Shown here piece after piece: positions 27,245 through 36,929 of a stretch of DNA of 64,000 nt. A program made the position numbers and the translations under genes. Below the pieces are notes generated by a model. That model worked only from the letters and a program-made list of their open reading frames with translations. It was not told where the DNA came from and ran no database searches. Positions within the stretch are counted from its first letter, which is position 1; each line of letters starts with the position of its first letter. Origin of the DNA: Pseudomonadota bacterium (GTDB lineage Bacteria > Pseudomonadota > Alphaproteobacteria > Sphingomonadales > Sphingomonadaceae); the NCBI GenBank assembly GCA_023457895.1, contig JAEXAY010000008.1, positions 85,625-149,624 of the forward strand, given 5' to 3'.

Positions 27245-28360
27245 ATGAGCTTCAACCTCGCCATGCTTTTTGCCGCCGCCGCTTCATCCGCGCCGCCCCC
27301 ACCCGTCGTATCGACCAACCGCCCGACGCCGCCCGCCGAGGCAGTTTATATCGCCGACCGTGCAGCAGCCGAACGCAGCGGGCAGAGCGAAGTGGCCGTG
27401 CTCGGCACCTCGCATCTGGCAAGCCTGCCCAGTGATTTCGACCGCGAGCGCTTCGCACCGCTGCTCGACCGGCTCGCAGCGTGGCATCCACGCATGATCG
27501 CGGTGGAATCGCTCAGCGGCGCGCAGTGCGATTATCTCAAAGCCTACGCCTTCGCCTATCCGGGCACGGCTCAGACCTATTGTTTCGACCCCGCTCCTGC
27601 GCGTCAGGCGCTGGGTCTCGACGGACCAAAGGCGGAAGCCGAGATCGAACAGCTGCTGGCGGCTTCTCCCGCAGCCCGCTCTCCCGAGGAGCGGCGGCGC
27701 TTGGCGATGCTGTTCCTCGCCAGCGGTGATCCAACCTCGGCGCTGGTGCAATGGCTGCGCCTCCCCGAAATCGAGCGCAAGGCCGATGCGGTGCTGACCG
27801 CGCCGTTCGCCGAAACGATGGTCAGGCAGGCCCGCTCGCTCAACGAAAACAGCCTGATCGCCGCGACGCTTGCGGCGCGGCTCGAACATGACCGCGTCTG
27901 GCCGGTCGATGACCATAGCGGCGACCGCGCCACCGGCCCGCTCGCGGGCGAAGCCGAGGCGGCGTTCGGGCGCGACCTCACCGCCCTCTGGGACAATCGC
28001 TGGGCGAAGGCGCGCAGGGAAAGATATGACGGCTGGGACACGGATGTCGCCACAGGAAAACGTGATGTCGTCAGCTGGTATCGCGCGCTCAACGCGCCCG
28101 AAGCCGCTCGTTTTGCCGTTGCCAGCGATTTTGCCGCCGCCGCTGCGGACAAGGGCGAGCGCCAGACCGGCCGGCGCTACCTTGCCTATTGGGAAACCCG
28201 CAACCTGCGCATGGCCGCCAATATCCGCGAGGCCATCGGCCCTTATCCGGGGACGCGCATCCTCGCCATCGTCGGCGCGTCCCACAAGCCCTATTATGAA
28301 CGCTATCTCGGAGTGACGAGCGATGTAGTCATCGCCGACATCGCCTCGATATTGCGCTAG
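27245..28360 (+). CDS. Tiki/TraB-like protein, DUF5694 type
   Basis: A 371-aa protein with the spaced motifs of the TIKI/TraB/EreA superfamily: VAVLGTSHLAS (Gly-x-x-His), Glu in PRMIAVESLSG, Arg and Asn in RNLRMAANIREAIG, and a second Gly-x-x-His in AIVGASHKPYY. The arrangement suggests a metal-dependent hydrolase of the kind annotated as DUF5694. The N-terminus is only weakly signal-like. AAGGAGAG lies just before the ATG at 27245. A perfect palindrome (27201-27214) in the promoter suggests dedicated repression. Confidence 0.8.
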   Translation: MSFNLAMLFAAAASSAPPPPVVSTNRPTPPAEAVYIADRAAAERSGQSEVAVLGTSHLASLPSDFDRERFAPLLDRLAAWHPRMIAVESLSGAQCDYLKAYAFAYPGTAQTYCFDPAPARQALGLDGPKAEAEIEQLLAASPAARSPEERRRLAMLFLASGDPTSALVQWLRLPEIERKADAVLTAPFAETMVRQARSLNENSLIAATLAARLEHDRVWPVDDHSGDRATGPLAGEAEAAFGRDLTALWDNRWAKARRERYDGWDTDVATGKRDVVSWYRALNAPEAARFAVASDFAAAAADKGERQTGRRYLAYWETRNLRMAANIREAIGPYPGTRILAIVGASHKPYYERYLGVTSDVVIADIASILR

Positions 28361-28543
28361 GCCATCTACGTCCTTGCGGAGCCGCACAGCGGCCCGGCAA
28401 ACCAGCGCATTGATAAAGCAGCGCGATGAGCGAAGGCTTCGAGACATTGGGCGCCGCGCGAGCGATGCCGTGCTCGCACGCGCGGTCAAGCCGGGGCGTG
28501 GCGAGCACCATGGTACAGAGACCCAAGCGTGGCGCTCTCAAGA

Positions 28544-28621
28544 ATGCTTGCGCTCGTCGCCGGTGCTGTCATGATATTGTTGTTATTCACGGCGATGCTG
28601 GTCGCGCTCGGACTGGAATAG
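28544..28621 (+). CDS. Candidate 25-residue hydrophobic microprotein before phoD
   Basis: An ATG frame of 25 codons, almost wholly one transmembrane helix (VAGAVMILLLFTAMLVALG) with a terminal Glu, ends with TAG 9 bp before the phoD start. A GTG at 28529 would add five residues. It could be a small membrane protein or a leader whose translation feeds phoD. There is no strong Shine-Dalgarno. The rest of the 270-bp gap (28361-28630) shows nothing definite. Confidence 0.35.
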   Translation: MLALVAGAVMILLLFTAMLVALGLE

Positions 28622-28630
28622 GTGCTTCAT

Positions 28631-30259
28631 ATGATTTCTTCGCTGACCATCGACCGCCGTCTGCTGCTCCAGACCGGCGCGCTGGGCCTGATCGGGCTCG
28701 CGACGCCGGGCGCGGCGCAGATATTGACGCTGCGCGGCTTTACTCATGGTGTTGCAAGCGGCGAGCCGTCGGCCTCCTCGGTGCTGCTGTGGACCCGCTA
28801 TGTCAGCGATGGCGAGACGAAATTGCGGGTCGAGATCGCCGGTGACAGCGCTTTTGCAAAGGTCATCAGCGGCTGCGAGGTGGTGGCAAGTCCCGCGCAC
28901 GATAACTGCGCCAAGGTAACACTCACCGGCCTTCCCGAAAATAGCTGGCTCTATTACCGTTTCATCGCGCCCGACGGGTCGATGTCGCCGGTAGGCCGCA
29001 CACGCACGCTCCCGTCGGGGCGCTGCGACCGCTTCCGGCTTGGCGTGTTCAGTTGCTCCAATATGGGTTTCGGCTATTTCAACGCCTATGGGCACGCCGC
29101 GGCGCGCGGCGATATCGACCTCGCCGTCCACCTCGGCGATTATTTCTATGAATATGGCTATGGCACTTATCCGAGCATGAAGCAGTGGGTTTCGGGCCGC
29201 ATAATCCAGCCCGACCATGAGACCGTCAGCCTCGCCGATTATCGCCTGCGCTTTGCAAGCTATCGCGCCGATCCTGATTTACGCCGCCTGCATCAGGTGC
29301 TGCCGATGATCTCGGTGTGGGACGACCATGAAATCGCGAACGATCCCTGGGTGGGCGGCGCGCAGAACCATCAGTCCGAGGAAGGCGACTGGGCGGTGCG
29401 CAAGAAGGCCGCGATCAAGGCCTATGTCGAATGGATGCCGGTTTCGGACAAGATGTGGCGGCAGTACCAGATCGGCGACCTTGCAACGATCCAGATGCCC
29501 GAAACTCGCATCACAGCGCGTTCCAAACAGTTCGAATATGACGAGATCATTTCCGGAAAGGCCGACCCGGCGGCCGCGCTCGCCGCTTTCCGCGATGGCG
29601 CGTGGCATGACAAGAGCCGCACCCTCATGGGCAAGGACCAGGAAGCCTGGTTCGCGCGCGGTCTTTCCGAAAGCGTCAAGGCAGGAACACGCTGGCAGGT
29701 GTTCGCGCAGCAGGTGATCATGGGCGGCACGGTCTCGCCGCCCGAAGCCGCCAACTGGACCGGTCCCGATGCGCCGGACTATATCCTGAAGCGCGTCGAG
29801 ATGGGCCAGCTCGCCGCCAAGGCGGGCCTGCCGTTCAACCTCGACAGCTGGGACGGCTATCCGGCTGCGCGCGAGCGGGTGTACACCTTTGCCCAGGCGG
29901 CAGGTGCCAACCTCATCGTACTCACCGGCGACAGCCACAATGCCTGGGCGTTCGACCTTGCCGACAAGGCGGGCCGCGCAGTCGGGGTCGAGTTCGCCGG
30001 ACACAGCGTTTCTTCCAACGGCATGGAAGGATCGACCCGCGGCGTCAGCGAAGCGGACCGCAGCGCGGCCATCCGCCGTGCCAACCCGGGCCTCAAATGG
30101 TGCAATACGGAAAGCCGCGGCTATATGGCCGTAACGCTGGAACGCGACCGCGCGACGAGCGATTATATCTTCATGGACACGGTGAAGCAGCGCAGCCGGA
30201 CGGTCAAAAACAGCGTGACGCAGACCGTCCAGCGCGGGCAAAACCGGCTTGCGGTCTAA
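28631..30259 (+). CDS. phoD: PhoD-type alkaline phosphatase
   Basis: A 542-aa exported phosphodiesterase/phosphomonoesterase (PhoD, Fe/Ca-dependent). The N-terminus has DRRLLLQTGALGLIGLATPGAAQ, a twin-arginine-like signal consistent with export of a folded metalloenzyme. Domain order is the N-terminal Fn3-like PhoD_N (FTHGVASGEPSASSVLLWTR), then the phosphatase core with VHLGDYFYEYG, WDDHEIANDPW and LTGDSHNAWAF. The ATG at 28631 is chosen over a GTG at 28622. Its stop overlaps that of the converging DUF11 gene by three bases. Confidence 0.93.
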   Translation: MISSLTIDRRLLLQTGALGLIGLATPGAAQILTLRGFTHGVASGEPSASSVLLWTRYVSDGETKLRVEIAGDSAFAKVISGCEVVASPAHDNCAKVTLTGLPENSWLYYRFIAPDGSMSPVGRTRTLPSGRCDRFRLGVFSCSNMGFGYFNAYGHAAARGDIDLAVHLGDYFYEYGYGTYPSMKQWVSGRIIQPDHETVSLADYRLRFASYRADPDLRRLHQVLPMISVWDDHEIANDPWVGGAQNHQSEEGDWAVRKKAAIKAYVEWMPVSDKMWRQYQIGDLATIQMPETRITARSKQFEYDEIISGKADPAAALAAFRDGAWHDKSRTLMGKDQEAWFARGLSESVKAGTRWQVFAQQVIMGGTVSPPEAANWTGPDAPDYILKRVEMGQLAAKAGLPFNLDSWDGYPAARERVYTFAQAAGANLIVLTGDSHNAWAFDLADKAGRAVGVEFAGHSVSSNGMEGSTRGVSEADRSAAIRRANPGLKWCNTESRGYMAVTLERDRATSDYIFMDTVKQRSRTVKNSVTQTVQRGQNRLAV

Positions 30260-31986
30260 AGCAGCAGGTAACGCATCCGGAGCGTAAAGCTGCCCGATCC
30301 CGCAAGCGTTCCGGCTGGCCGCACGCGCCAGTGGGTCACGGCCGCATCGCAGCCGCGTGCATCCGCGACCGGGACATAGGTCCATGTCGCACCATCGTCG
30401 CTGGAGAATTCGATACCGTCCGTGGCACTGGCGAGGGACGCGAAACTGTAGGACAATCCCGAAGCGGGCGTCCCGTCGGCAAAATCCACCGGCCCGCTTC
30501 CGGCAATCCCGAAATCAGCCACACAGAAGCTGGTATGAGCGGGTGTCTTGTCGGTGACTATCACGCTGTTGGCGTCAACCGGACCGCTATTGGGATTGGT
30601 GATGCTGATCGTGTAATCGATCATCGCGCCCGGAATAGCCTTGGGATCGGTCAGTGCATTAACCGGATCGCTATGGACATTGCTCGTCTTGCTGACCGTA
30701 AGCGGCACCAATATGGCCTGATTATAGGTTGCGGTCGCATCAGGCGTGGACGCATAACCAAAATAGGCTTTCGCCGTATTGGTGTAGCTTCCCGCCGTAG
30801 CGGGCCGGTTGGCCGTGTAGATCAGCGTGATGCTGCCGCCAGCGGGGACATAATAGCTTTGGCCGAGCTTGCCCTTGAAGGAAAGCGTGCCGGTTGCCCC
30901 GCTGGCGGGCACCGAGCTGCTGTTGGCCGCGGTCACCGCGCTATTAGGCGCCAGTCCGATATAACTCACTCCCGCCGGAAGGATGTCGATGATTTCGCGG
31001 CTATAGCTGGGGTAAGGGGAAGGGTTGGTAAGCGTTACCGTGTAAGTGAGAATCCCCGAACCAATACCGACATAGCCGGAGGTTGGCGAAACCAACTTGC
31101 TGATGGTAAACGGGTTGGTGGCCGGAGGATAGCTTACGCTGACAGAGCCGCTGCCATCGAAATTTCCGGTATATTTGATGTTGGTGCTGCCAGACGTCTG
31201 CACCGCATAGGGACGCGCGGTGGTCGAGCGGTCAGCGCACATATATTGGAAGGTATAACGGACAGAGATATAGCCGGTATTGCCGGGCTGACGCCCCGGC
31301 TGAATATAGTAAAGCCGGTCCAGCGAACCTGCGGGCGCCGCATTCCGGTTCGACGCGATGATCTCGGAACCCACCAGCCGGAAGCAGGCGGCATCGAAAT
31401 TCTGCCCTCCCGACGGCTGGAGGAAATATTCATCGCCGCGCTTCGTGTTGCCGAACGTGAAATTCGCATCGAAATAGACGAGTTGCCCGACAACCGCGCC
31501 TGCGCCTAGTGTCGTGGACGCCACATTGCCGCCGGCATTGGCACTGATCGCGGAACGGATGGTGAGTGTGGGGGTGCTGAGCGTCGTTCCCGCACTGGAG
31601 GTGAAGCTGATCGCTGGCGTGACACTGGTTCCGATGGCGCAGCTATATCCCACGAACCAGAAGACATTTGCGCTCTCGCCGGGGCCAAGGGTGCCAATCT
31701 CCTGCGTGGCCGGCTGGCCGCCCGCCAGATAGACATCCGCAGTAAGACCGCTGATCGACGCCACGATATTGGTGATAGCGGCCGATCCCGTATTGGTCAG
31801 CCGGCCGCCAACATACATGGCGGTCGGTCCCTCGGCGGGGCATTTGTTGCTGTCGACGGTAAGCGACTGGGTGTTGCTGACGCTGGCGCCTGTACGCAGT
31901 TCGAAGGAAAGCGCCGCCCAGGCCGCTTCAGCCGCTACCAGCAGCCATAGCGCCGCTATCCATCTTAACCAGCGCGCACGTCGCAT
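30256..31986 (-). CDS. Exported surface protein with DUF11 domains
   Basis: A 576-aa secreted or cell-surface protein: signal peptide ending in AEAAWA, then a Ser/Thr/Gly/Asn-rich all-beta body. Two DUF11 (conserved repeat) Ig-like modules are visible, at LTYTVTLTNPSPYPSYSREI and IDYTISITNPNSGPVDANSV, each followed by a Thr/Pro-rich strand set. Several cysteines (NKCPAEG, GYSCAIG, AACFRL, YMCADR) suggest disulphides. No anchoring motif at the C-terminus (FTLRMRYLLL). It may be an adhesin-like or envelope protein. The base composition looks less GC-rich than flanking metabolic genes. A perfect palindrome lies upstream at 32052-32068. Confidence 0.8.
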   Translation of the reverse strand: MRRARWLRWIAALWLLVAAEAAWAALSFELRTGASVSNTQSLTVDSNKCPAEGPTAMYVGGRLTNTGSAAITNIVASISGLTADVYLAGGQPATQEIGTLGPGESANVFWFVGYSCAIGTSVTPAISFTSSAGTTLSTPTLTIRSAISANAGGNVASTTLGAGAVVGQLVYFDANFTFGNTKRGDEYFLQPSGGQNFDAACFRLVGSEIIASNRNAAPAGSLDRLYYIQPGRQPGNTGYISVRYTFQYMCADRSTTARPYAVQTSGSTNIKYTGNFDGSGSVSVSYPPATNPFTISKLVSPTSGYVGIGSGILTYTVTLTNPSPYPSYSREIIDILPAGVSYIGLAPNSAVTAANSSSVPASGATGTLSFKGKLGQSYYVPAGGSITLIYTANRPATAGSYTNTAKAYFGYASTPDATATYNQAILVPLTVSKTSNVHSDPVNALTDPKAIPGAMIDYTISITNPNSGPVDANSVIVTDKTPAHTSFCVADFGIAGSGPVDFADGTPASGLSYSFASLASATDGIEFSSDDGATWTYVPVADARGCDAAVTHWRVRPAGTLAGSGSFTLRMRYLLL

Positions 31987-32051
31987 CGCGGCTCACCCTC
32001 CGGCCAGACCGGAAAGCACCCCTTCCCGATTTCACCCTCTATCTCTAATAA

Positions 32052-32068
32052 GATATGCTAAACATATC
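32052..32068. promoter_or_regulatory. Inverted repeat upstream of the DUF11 gene
   Basis: GATATG-CTAAA-CATATC is a perfect 6-bp inverted repeat in an AT-rich patch 66 bp before the DUF11 gene start. An operator is suggested by position only. Confidence 0.35.
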
Positions 32069-32120
32069 CTTAACCAGAGGGAGGCGGGCGACCTTTGTCC
32101 GGCTGCCGGATAGAGCAGTA

Positions 32121-33566
32121 CTATTCCGCGCCGCCGAAGACCGACTTGGTTTCGAGGAATTCCTCAAGGCCATAGACGCCCCATTCGCGGCCGTTGCCCG
32201 ACATCTTGTAGCCGCCGAACGGGGCCTTGTTGTCGAGAGGGGCGCCATTGATATGGACCATCCCGGTGCGCAGGCGATTGGCAACCTTGCGCGCCTTGCC
32301 GGTATCGCCCGACCAGACATAGCCTGACAGGCCATATTCGGAGGCGTTGGCGACCTCGACCGCCTCGTCGACATCCTTGTAGGTCATGATCGAAAGCACG
32401 GGGCCGAACACTTCCTCGCGCGCGATGGTCATATCGGGCGTGACCTTGCCGAAAATCGTCGGCTGGACGAACAGACCGGCTTCAAGTCCTTCGGGCTTTT
32501 CCGATCCGCCGACGATGAGTTCGGCGCCTTCCTGCCTGGCGCCGTCGATCAGGCCAACCACGCGCTTATACTGGTTTTCGTTCGCGATCGGGCCGATCTT
32601 GGCATCATCGGCGGGCATGCCGACAGAAATCTTGCCCGCAACCGCGGCAGCAATCGCCTTGACCTCGTCATATTTGCTTTCGGGCACCATCATGCGCGAG
32701 GGCGCGTTGCAGCTCTGGCCCGAATTGTTCATCATGGTGAACACGCTGGTTGCAACCGCCTTTTCGAAATCGGCGTCGTCGAGCAGGATATTAGCCGACT
32801 TGCCGCCCAGTTCGAGCGCCACGCGCTTGATCGTCTTCGCTGCATTTTCCGAAATCTGGATGCCCGCACGGGTTGACCCGGTGAAGCTCACCATGTCGAC
32901 ATCCTTGTGGCCGGTCAGCGCATTGCCGATCACCGGGCCTTCGCCGTGGACGAGGTTGAACACGCCCTTGGGCAGCCCCGCCTTGTCGAGAATATCGGTG
33001 AAGATGACCGCATCGAGCGGCGCGAGTTCGGACGGCTTCAGCACCATGGTGCAGCCGGCGGCGAGCGCGGGCGCGACCTTGCACGCGATCTGGTTGAGCG
33101 GCCAGTTCCAGGGGGTGATGAGGACGCAAACGCCGATCGGTTCCTTGCGGACGAGCGTGGTGCCCATCTTGTCCTCGAACGCGAAATCCTCGAGCACGCG
33201 GATGGTCTCGGCGAAATGGCCGATGGCGGACGGCGCCTGCGCCTTTTGCGCCAATGTGGTCGGCGCGCCCATTTCCGACTGGATCGCAGCCGCGAGTTCG
33301 TCGTTGCGGGCGATCAGCTGTTCGAGGATTTTCTTGAGATAACCGAGCCGTTCCTCGCGGCTGGTCTCCGACCAGGCGGGGAAAGCGGCCTTTGCGGCGG
33401 CAATAGCACGATTGGCATCTTCTTCATTGCCGAGCGCAACCTTGGCGACGGGCTCCATCGTCGCGGGATTGATTACGTCGCGGGTACCATTACCCACCGG
33501 GGCCACCCATTCACCGTTGATATAAAAGTGCGTGGTGTCGAGGTTGGTAGCATTCATGCTCGGCAT
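32121..33566 (-). CDS. Aldehyde dehydrogenase family protein
   Basis: A 481-aa NAD(P)-dependent aldehyde dehydrogenase. It shows ITPWNWPLNQIACKVAPALA, the nucleotide-site Lys in VLKPSELAPL, FTGSTRAG, the general base Glu in ALELGGKSANI, and the catalytic Cys in NNSGQSCNAPSRM. EEVFGPVLSI, PFGGYKMSGNGREWG and the C-terminal YGLEEFLETKSV complete the set. NAPSR after the Cys resembles broad-range bacterial enzymes; the substrate is unknown. The ATG at 33557 is as plausible as 33566, having better spacing to AAGG. Single gene. Confidence 0.93.
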   Translation of the reverse strand: MPSMNATNLDTTHFYINGEWVAPVGNGTRDVINPATMEPVAKVALGNEEDANRAIAAAKAAFPAWSETSREERLGYLKKILEQLIARNDELAAAIQSEMGAPTTLAQKAQAPSAIGHFAETIRVLEDFAFEDKMGTTLVRKEPIGVCVLITPWNWPLNQIACKVAPALAAGCTMVLKPSELAPLDAVIFTDILDKAGLPKGVFNLVHGEGPVIGNALTGHKDVDMVSFTGSTRAGIQISENAAKTIKRVALELGGKSANILLDDADFEKAVATSVFTMMNNSGQSCNAPSRMMVPESKYDEVKAIAAAVAGKISVGMPADDAKIGPIANENQYKRVVGLIDGARQEGAELIVGGSEKPEGLEAGLFVQPTIFGKVTPDMTIAREEVFGPVLSIMTYKDVDEAVEVANASEYGLSGYVWSGDTGKARKVANRLRTGMVHINGAPLDNKAPFGGYKMSGNGREWGVYGLEEFLETKSVFGGAE

Positions 33567-33729
33567 CCTTTCCTGCTGATTCTTTGAAGTTTCATTTGCG
33601 GCACCCTATGCCTAAAACCGGTCGCGACAAAGAACTAGTTACGTAATGTTTCCATCCTGGTTTTTTCATTGAATCTGACACTGCAACAACGAGGGTAGAA
33701 TGGGTCCCGGCCCTTTTATTTCCGCACGG

Positions 33730-35937
33730 CTACCGCCCCCGGCTGCTCTTGAACTTCTGGCTCTTACCGTAGCGTAGCTTGCGCGTCCCAGGCTTGCCCT
33801 CATTGCTGCGCCCAACCACATGCCGTGACGAACGCGCGTAATCCTGCGGGCCCGCCGGGCCGATGCCGAGTTCGTCCTGTTCCAGCTCGCGGATTTCGTC
33901 GCGCAGGCGGGCGGCCTTTTCAAACTCCAGGTTCGCCGCGGCCTCGCGCATGTCTTTTTCCAGATGCTCGATATGCGCGCGCAGGTTCGATCCGACCAGA
34001 TGCGGCGTCGCCTCGTCGATTTCGACGGTGACCTGATCCTTCGACGCGACATGGGCGATGATGTCGCCGATATGCTTCTTCACCGTCGCCGGGGTGATGC
34101 CGTGCGCTTCATTATAAGCGCGCTGCTTTTCGCGGCGGCGGTCGGTTTCGCGCATGGCGCGCTCCATGCTGCCGGTGATGCGGTCGGCATAGAGGATGAC
34201 GCGGCCATCGACATTGCGCGCGGCGCGGCCGATGGTCTGGATGAGCGAGGTTTCGCTGCGCAGGAAGCCTTCCTTGTCCGCGTCCAAAATCGCCACCAGC
34301 CCGCATTCGGGAATGTCGAGCCCTTCGCGCAAGAGGTTGATGCCGACGAGCACATCATAAACCCCGAGCCGTAAATCGCGGATCAGCTCGATGCGCTCCA
34401 GCGTCTCGACGTCGGAGTGCATATAGCGCACCTTGACCCCGGCCTCGTGCATGAACTCGGTCAAATCCTCGGCCATGCGCTTGGTCAGCGTCGTGATCAG
34501 CGTGCGATAGCCTTGCGCCGCGACCTTCTTGCTTTCGGCGATGACGTCATCGACCTGTTCCTCGACCGGGCGGATTTCCACCGGCGGGTCGATGAGCCCC
34601 GTCGGGCGGATGACCTGTTCGGAAAAAGTGCCCTGCGTCTGCTCCATCTCCCAATTGCCGGGCGTTGCCGACACCGAGACCGTCTGCGGCCGCATCGCGT
34701 CCCATTCGTTGAAGCGCAAAGGCCGGTTGTCGATGCAGCTCGGCAGGCGGAAGCCATATTCGGCGAGTGTGATCTTGCGGCGATGGTCGCCGCGCGCCAT
34801 CGCGCCGATCTGCGGGATCGTCTGATGGCTCTCATCGACGAACAACAGCGCATTGTCGGGAAGATACTCGAACAATGTCGGCGGCGGCTCGCCGGGCAGG
34901 CGGCCGGTTAAGAAGCGCGAATAATTCTCGATCCCCGCGCAGCTCCCCGTCGCCGCGATCATCTCGAGGTCGAAATTGGTCCGCTGCTCCAGCCGCTGGG
35001 CTTCCAGGAGCCGCCCTTCGGCCTCCAGCTCCTTGAGCCGCTCGGCAAGCTCGTGGCGGATCGCCTCCATCGCCTGTTTGAGCGTCGGCCCCGGCGTCAC
35101 ATAATGCGAGTTCGCATAGACGCGGACATAATCGAGATTGGCGACCTTCTTGCCAGTCAGCGGGTCGAACTCGGTGATCTCCTCGATCTCGTCCCCGAAA
35201 AAGCTGATGCGCCAGGCGGTATCCTCATAATGCGAGGGGAAGATTTCGAGATTGTCGCCCTTGACGCGGAAATTGCCGCGCGCGAACGCGGCGTCATTGC
35301 GCTTATATTGCAGCGCCACGAGCTTGCGGATGATCTCGCGCTGATCGACGCTCTGGCCCTTCTTGAGGTCAAAGATCATCGCCGAATAGGTTTCGACCGA
35401 GCCGATACCGTAAAGGCAGGACACCGACGCGACGATCAGCACATCGTCGCGTTCCAAAAGCGCGCGCGTTGCCGAATGGCGCATGCGGTCGATGGCCTCG
35501 TTTACCGAGGATTCCTTCTCGATATAGGTGTCGCTGCGCGGGACATAGGCTTCGGGCTGGTAATAATCATAGTAGCTGACGAAATATTCGACGGCATTGT
35601 CGGGGAAGAAGCTTTTGAACTCCCCATAAAGCTGCGCCGCGAGGATCTTGTTCGGCGCAAGCACCAGCGCGGGGCGCTGCAAAGCCTCGATGACCTTGGC
35701 CATGGTGAAGGTCTTGCCCGACCCGGTGACGCCGAGCAGCACCTGATCCTTCTCCCCCTCGCGCGCCTGTTCCACGAGTTCGGCGATCGCCGTGGGCTGA
35801 TCGCCCGCGGGTTCATAATCCGACACAAGCTTGAACGGCCGCCCGCCTTCCGCCTTGGGCGGCCGCTCGGGCCGATGCGGAACAAACGCCTCGCCGGTTT
35901 CGGGTTCAGCCAGAGTGGTGCGGATTTGGATGGCCAT
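33730..35937 (-). CDS. uvrB: UvrABC excinuclease subunit B
   Basis: Damage-verifying helicase subunit of nucleotide excision repair. The 735-aa protein has Walker A GVTGSGKT (residues 69-76), the DNA-gripping beta-hairpin YYDYYQPEAYVP, DESHQTIPQ, VSVSATPGNWE and EGLDIPECGLV. QTIGRAARN and the C-terminal UVR motif (LEKDMREAAANLEFEKAARL) that binds UvrC also appear, followed by a basic tail. The start has almost no leader: a LexA-like box abuts the ATG and a promoter (TTGTCC-17 nt-CATATA) would begin transcription at or near the start codon. Confidence 0.98.
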   Translation of the reverse strand: MAIQIRTTLAEPETGEAFVPHRPERPPKAEGGRPFKLVSDYEPAGDQPTAIAELVEQAREGEKDQVLLGVTGSGKTFTMAKVIEALQRPALVLAPNKILAAQLYGEFKSFFPDNAVEYFVSYYDYYQPEAYVPRSDTYIEKESSVNEAIDRMRHSATRALLERDDVLIVASVSCLYGIGSVETYSAMIFDLKKGQSVDQREIIRKLVALQYKRNDAAFARGNFRVKGDNLEIFPSHYEDTAWRISFFGDEIEEITEFDPLTGKKVANLDYVRVYANSHYVTPGPTLKQAMEAIRHELAERLKELEAEGRLLEAQRLEQRTNFDLEMIAATGSCAGIENYSRFLTGRLPGEPPPTLFEYLPDNALLFVDESHQTIPQIGAMARGDHRRKITLAEYGFRLPSCIDNRPLRFNEWDAMRPQTVSVSATPGNWEMEQTQGTFSEQVIRPTGLIDPPVEIRPVEEQVDDVIAESKKVAAQGYRTLITTLTKRMAEDLTEFMHEAGVKVRYMHSDVETLERIELIRDLRLGVYDVLVGINLLREGLDIPECGLVAILDADKEGFLRSETSLIQTIGRAARNVDGRVILYADRITGSMERAMRETDRRREKQRAYNEAHGITPATVKKHIGDIIAHVASKDQVTVEIDEATPHLVGSNLRAHIEHLEKDMREAAANLEFEKAARLRDEIRELEQDELGIGPAGPQDYARSSRHVVGRSNEGKPGTRKLRYGKSQKFKSSRGR

Positions 35938-35952
35938 GTTCGCTATATGTGC
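35938..35952. promoter_or_regulatory. LexA-like box at the uvrB start
   Basis: GTTC-N7-GTGC matches the alphaproteobacterial LexA consensus GTTC-N7-GTTC at 7 of 8 fixed bases and touches the uvrB start codon, overlapping a possible minus-strand -10 (CATATA). SOS control of uvrB is common in the class. Confidence 0.45.
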
Positions 35953-35964
35953 TTAGTACAAGCC

Positions 35965-36900
35965 ATGGACAACGATAATTTCGGTAGCCCGACTCGATTT
36001 GGTGAATTGCTACCTCCTTATCCCCAATTTGATGATCAGGTATGGCAAGAATGTGCTGAAACCGATGATTATGTGCCAATATTCTTTGAATGGTACAAAT
36101 GGGTAGGGAGCTGCGTCAACTTAATCGCTTTTATCCAGCCAGACTCACCGGCCTTTAAGAAGGGTCCGATATTAAATTATTATGTTCTCTCGGGTCACTT
36201 GGCTCGGATTGTCCATCTAATACTCGCCACACTACGACTTACGGCAGATGGTCAATTTGGTGATGCAGCGTTCATTCTTCATCGGTGTCTCGCGGAATCG
36301 GCAACAAAGGTCCAATGGGCCTGTAATTCGTCCACCGAGGAGCGCGTGCGTCAATTAGTTTTGGACGGACTGAAGGCAGAATTAGAACTAGAAGACCAAA
36401 TCGAAACGAATATCGCCAGATTCAATGGCCCCAATCCTCTGGAGGAGAGGATGAAGCGCTCTATTGAAAAATGTTTTGTTACCGCAAATGTCTCCCGCGA
36501 AGACGTAAGGAATCGGCGGCGCTTGCCCGATTTGGCAAGCATGATGACTGATCTGGGCCTAGTTCGATTGCAGTACACGGTTCAGCAAAGAATGATGTCT
36601 CACTTTGTTCACGGTAATTGGCCTGTATTATGCTCGAGTTATCTTGAAGAAAACAAGATAAACGAATTTGAATATGGACCGCGAGGGACGTCAGAACCAC
36701 CCCACATTAATATGTATATGTCTGGTGCCGAAGCTGCCATCGGGGCTGCTAAGGCGTATGCTCGTAATTTCTTTCAAGATTACGAAGCCAACTTGCTAGA
36801 CGAGCGGCTGGATGAAGCGCGAGAAAATATGATGGATGCATATTTACGAACAGTAAGCCTGTCAGATCCCGAATGTTTGGAAAGAAGCCCACAGGGATAG
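35965..36900 (+). CDS. DUF5677-like protein in a low-GC patch
   Basis: A 311-aa, mostly helical protein without signal peptide. The central GDAAFILHRCLAESATKVQWA recalls the DUF5677 family, of unknown function and often found in defence- or mobile-element-rich regions. Codon use is strikingly unlike the neighbours: many A/T third positions (TTA, AAT, GAA), with overall GC near one half by eye against roughly two thirds around it. This points to horizontal acquisition. The ATG at 35965 is taken; an in-frame ATG at 35947 is possible. It starts 27 bp from the divergent uvrB start, so it was inserted directly at the uvrB promoter. Confidence 0.7.
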   Translation: MDNDNFGSPTRFGELLPPYPQFDDQVWQECAETDDYVPIFFEWYKWVGSCVNLIAFIQPDSPAFKKGPILNYYVLSGHLARIVHLILATLRLTADGQFGDAAFILHRCLAESATKVQWACNSSTEERVRQLVLDGLKAELELEDQIETNIARFNGPNPLEERMKRSIEKCFVTANVSREDVRNRRRLPDLASMMTDLGLVRLQYTVQQRMMSHFVHGNWPVLCSSYLEENKINEFEYGPRGTSEPPHINMYMSGAEAAIGAAKAYARNFFQDYEANLLDERLDEARENMMDAYLRTVSLSDPECLERSPQG

Positions 36901-36929
36901 CGTAGATTTTATTCGCCTACTTTATGATA

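Noticed and set aside
35053..35964. Upstream extension of the DUF5677 frame, antisense to uvrB
   Set aside because: The extension reads the uvrB complement and has a different composition from the low-GC gene; the gene starts at 35965 (or 35947).
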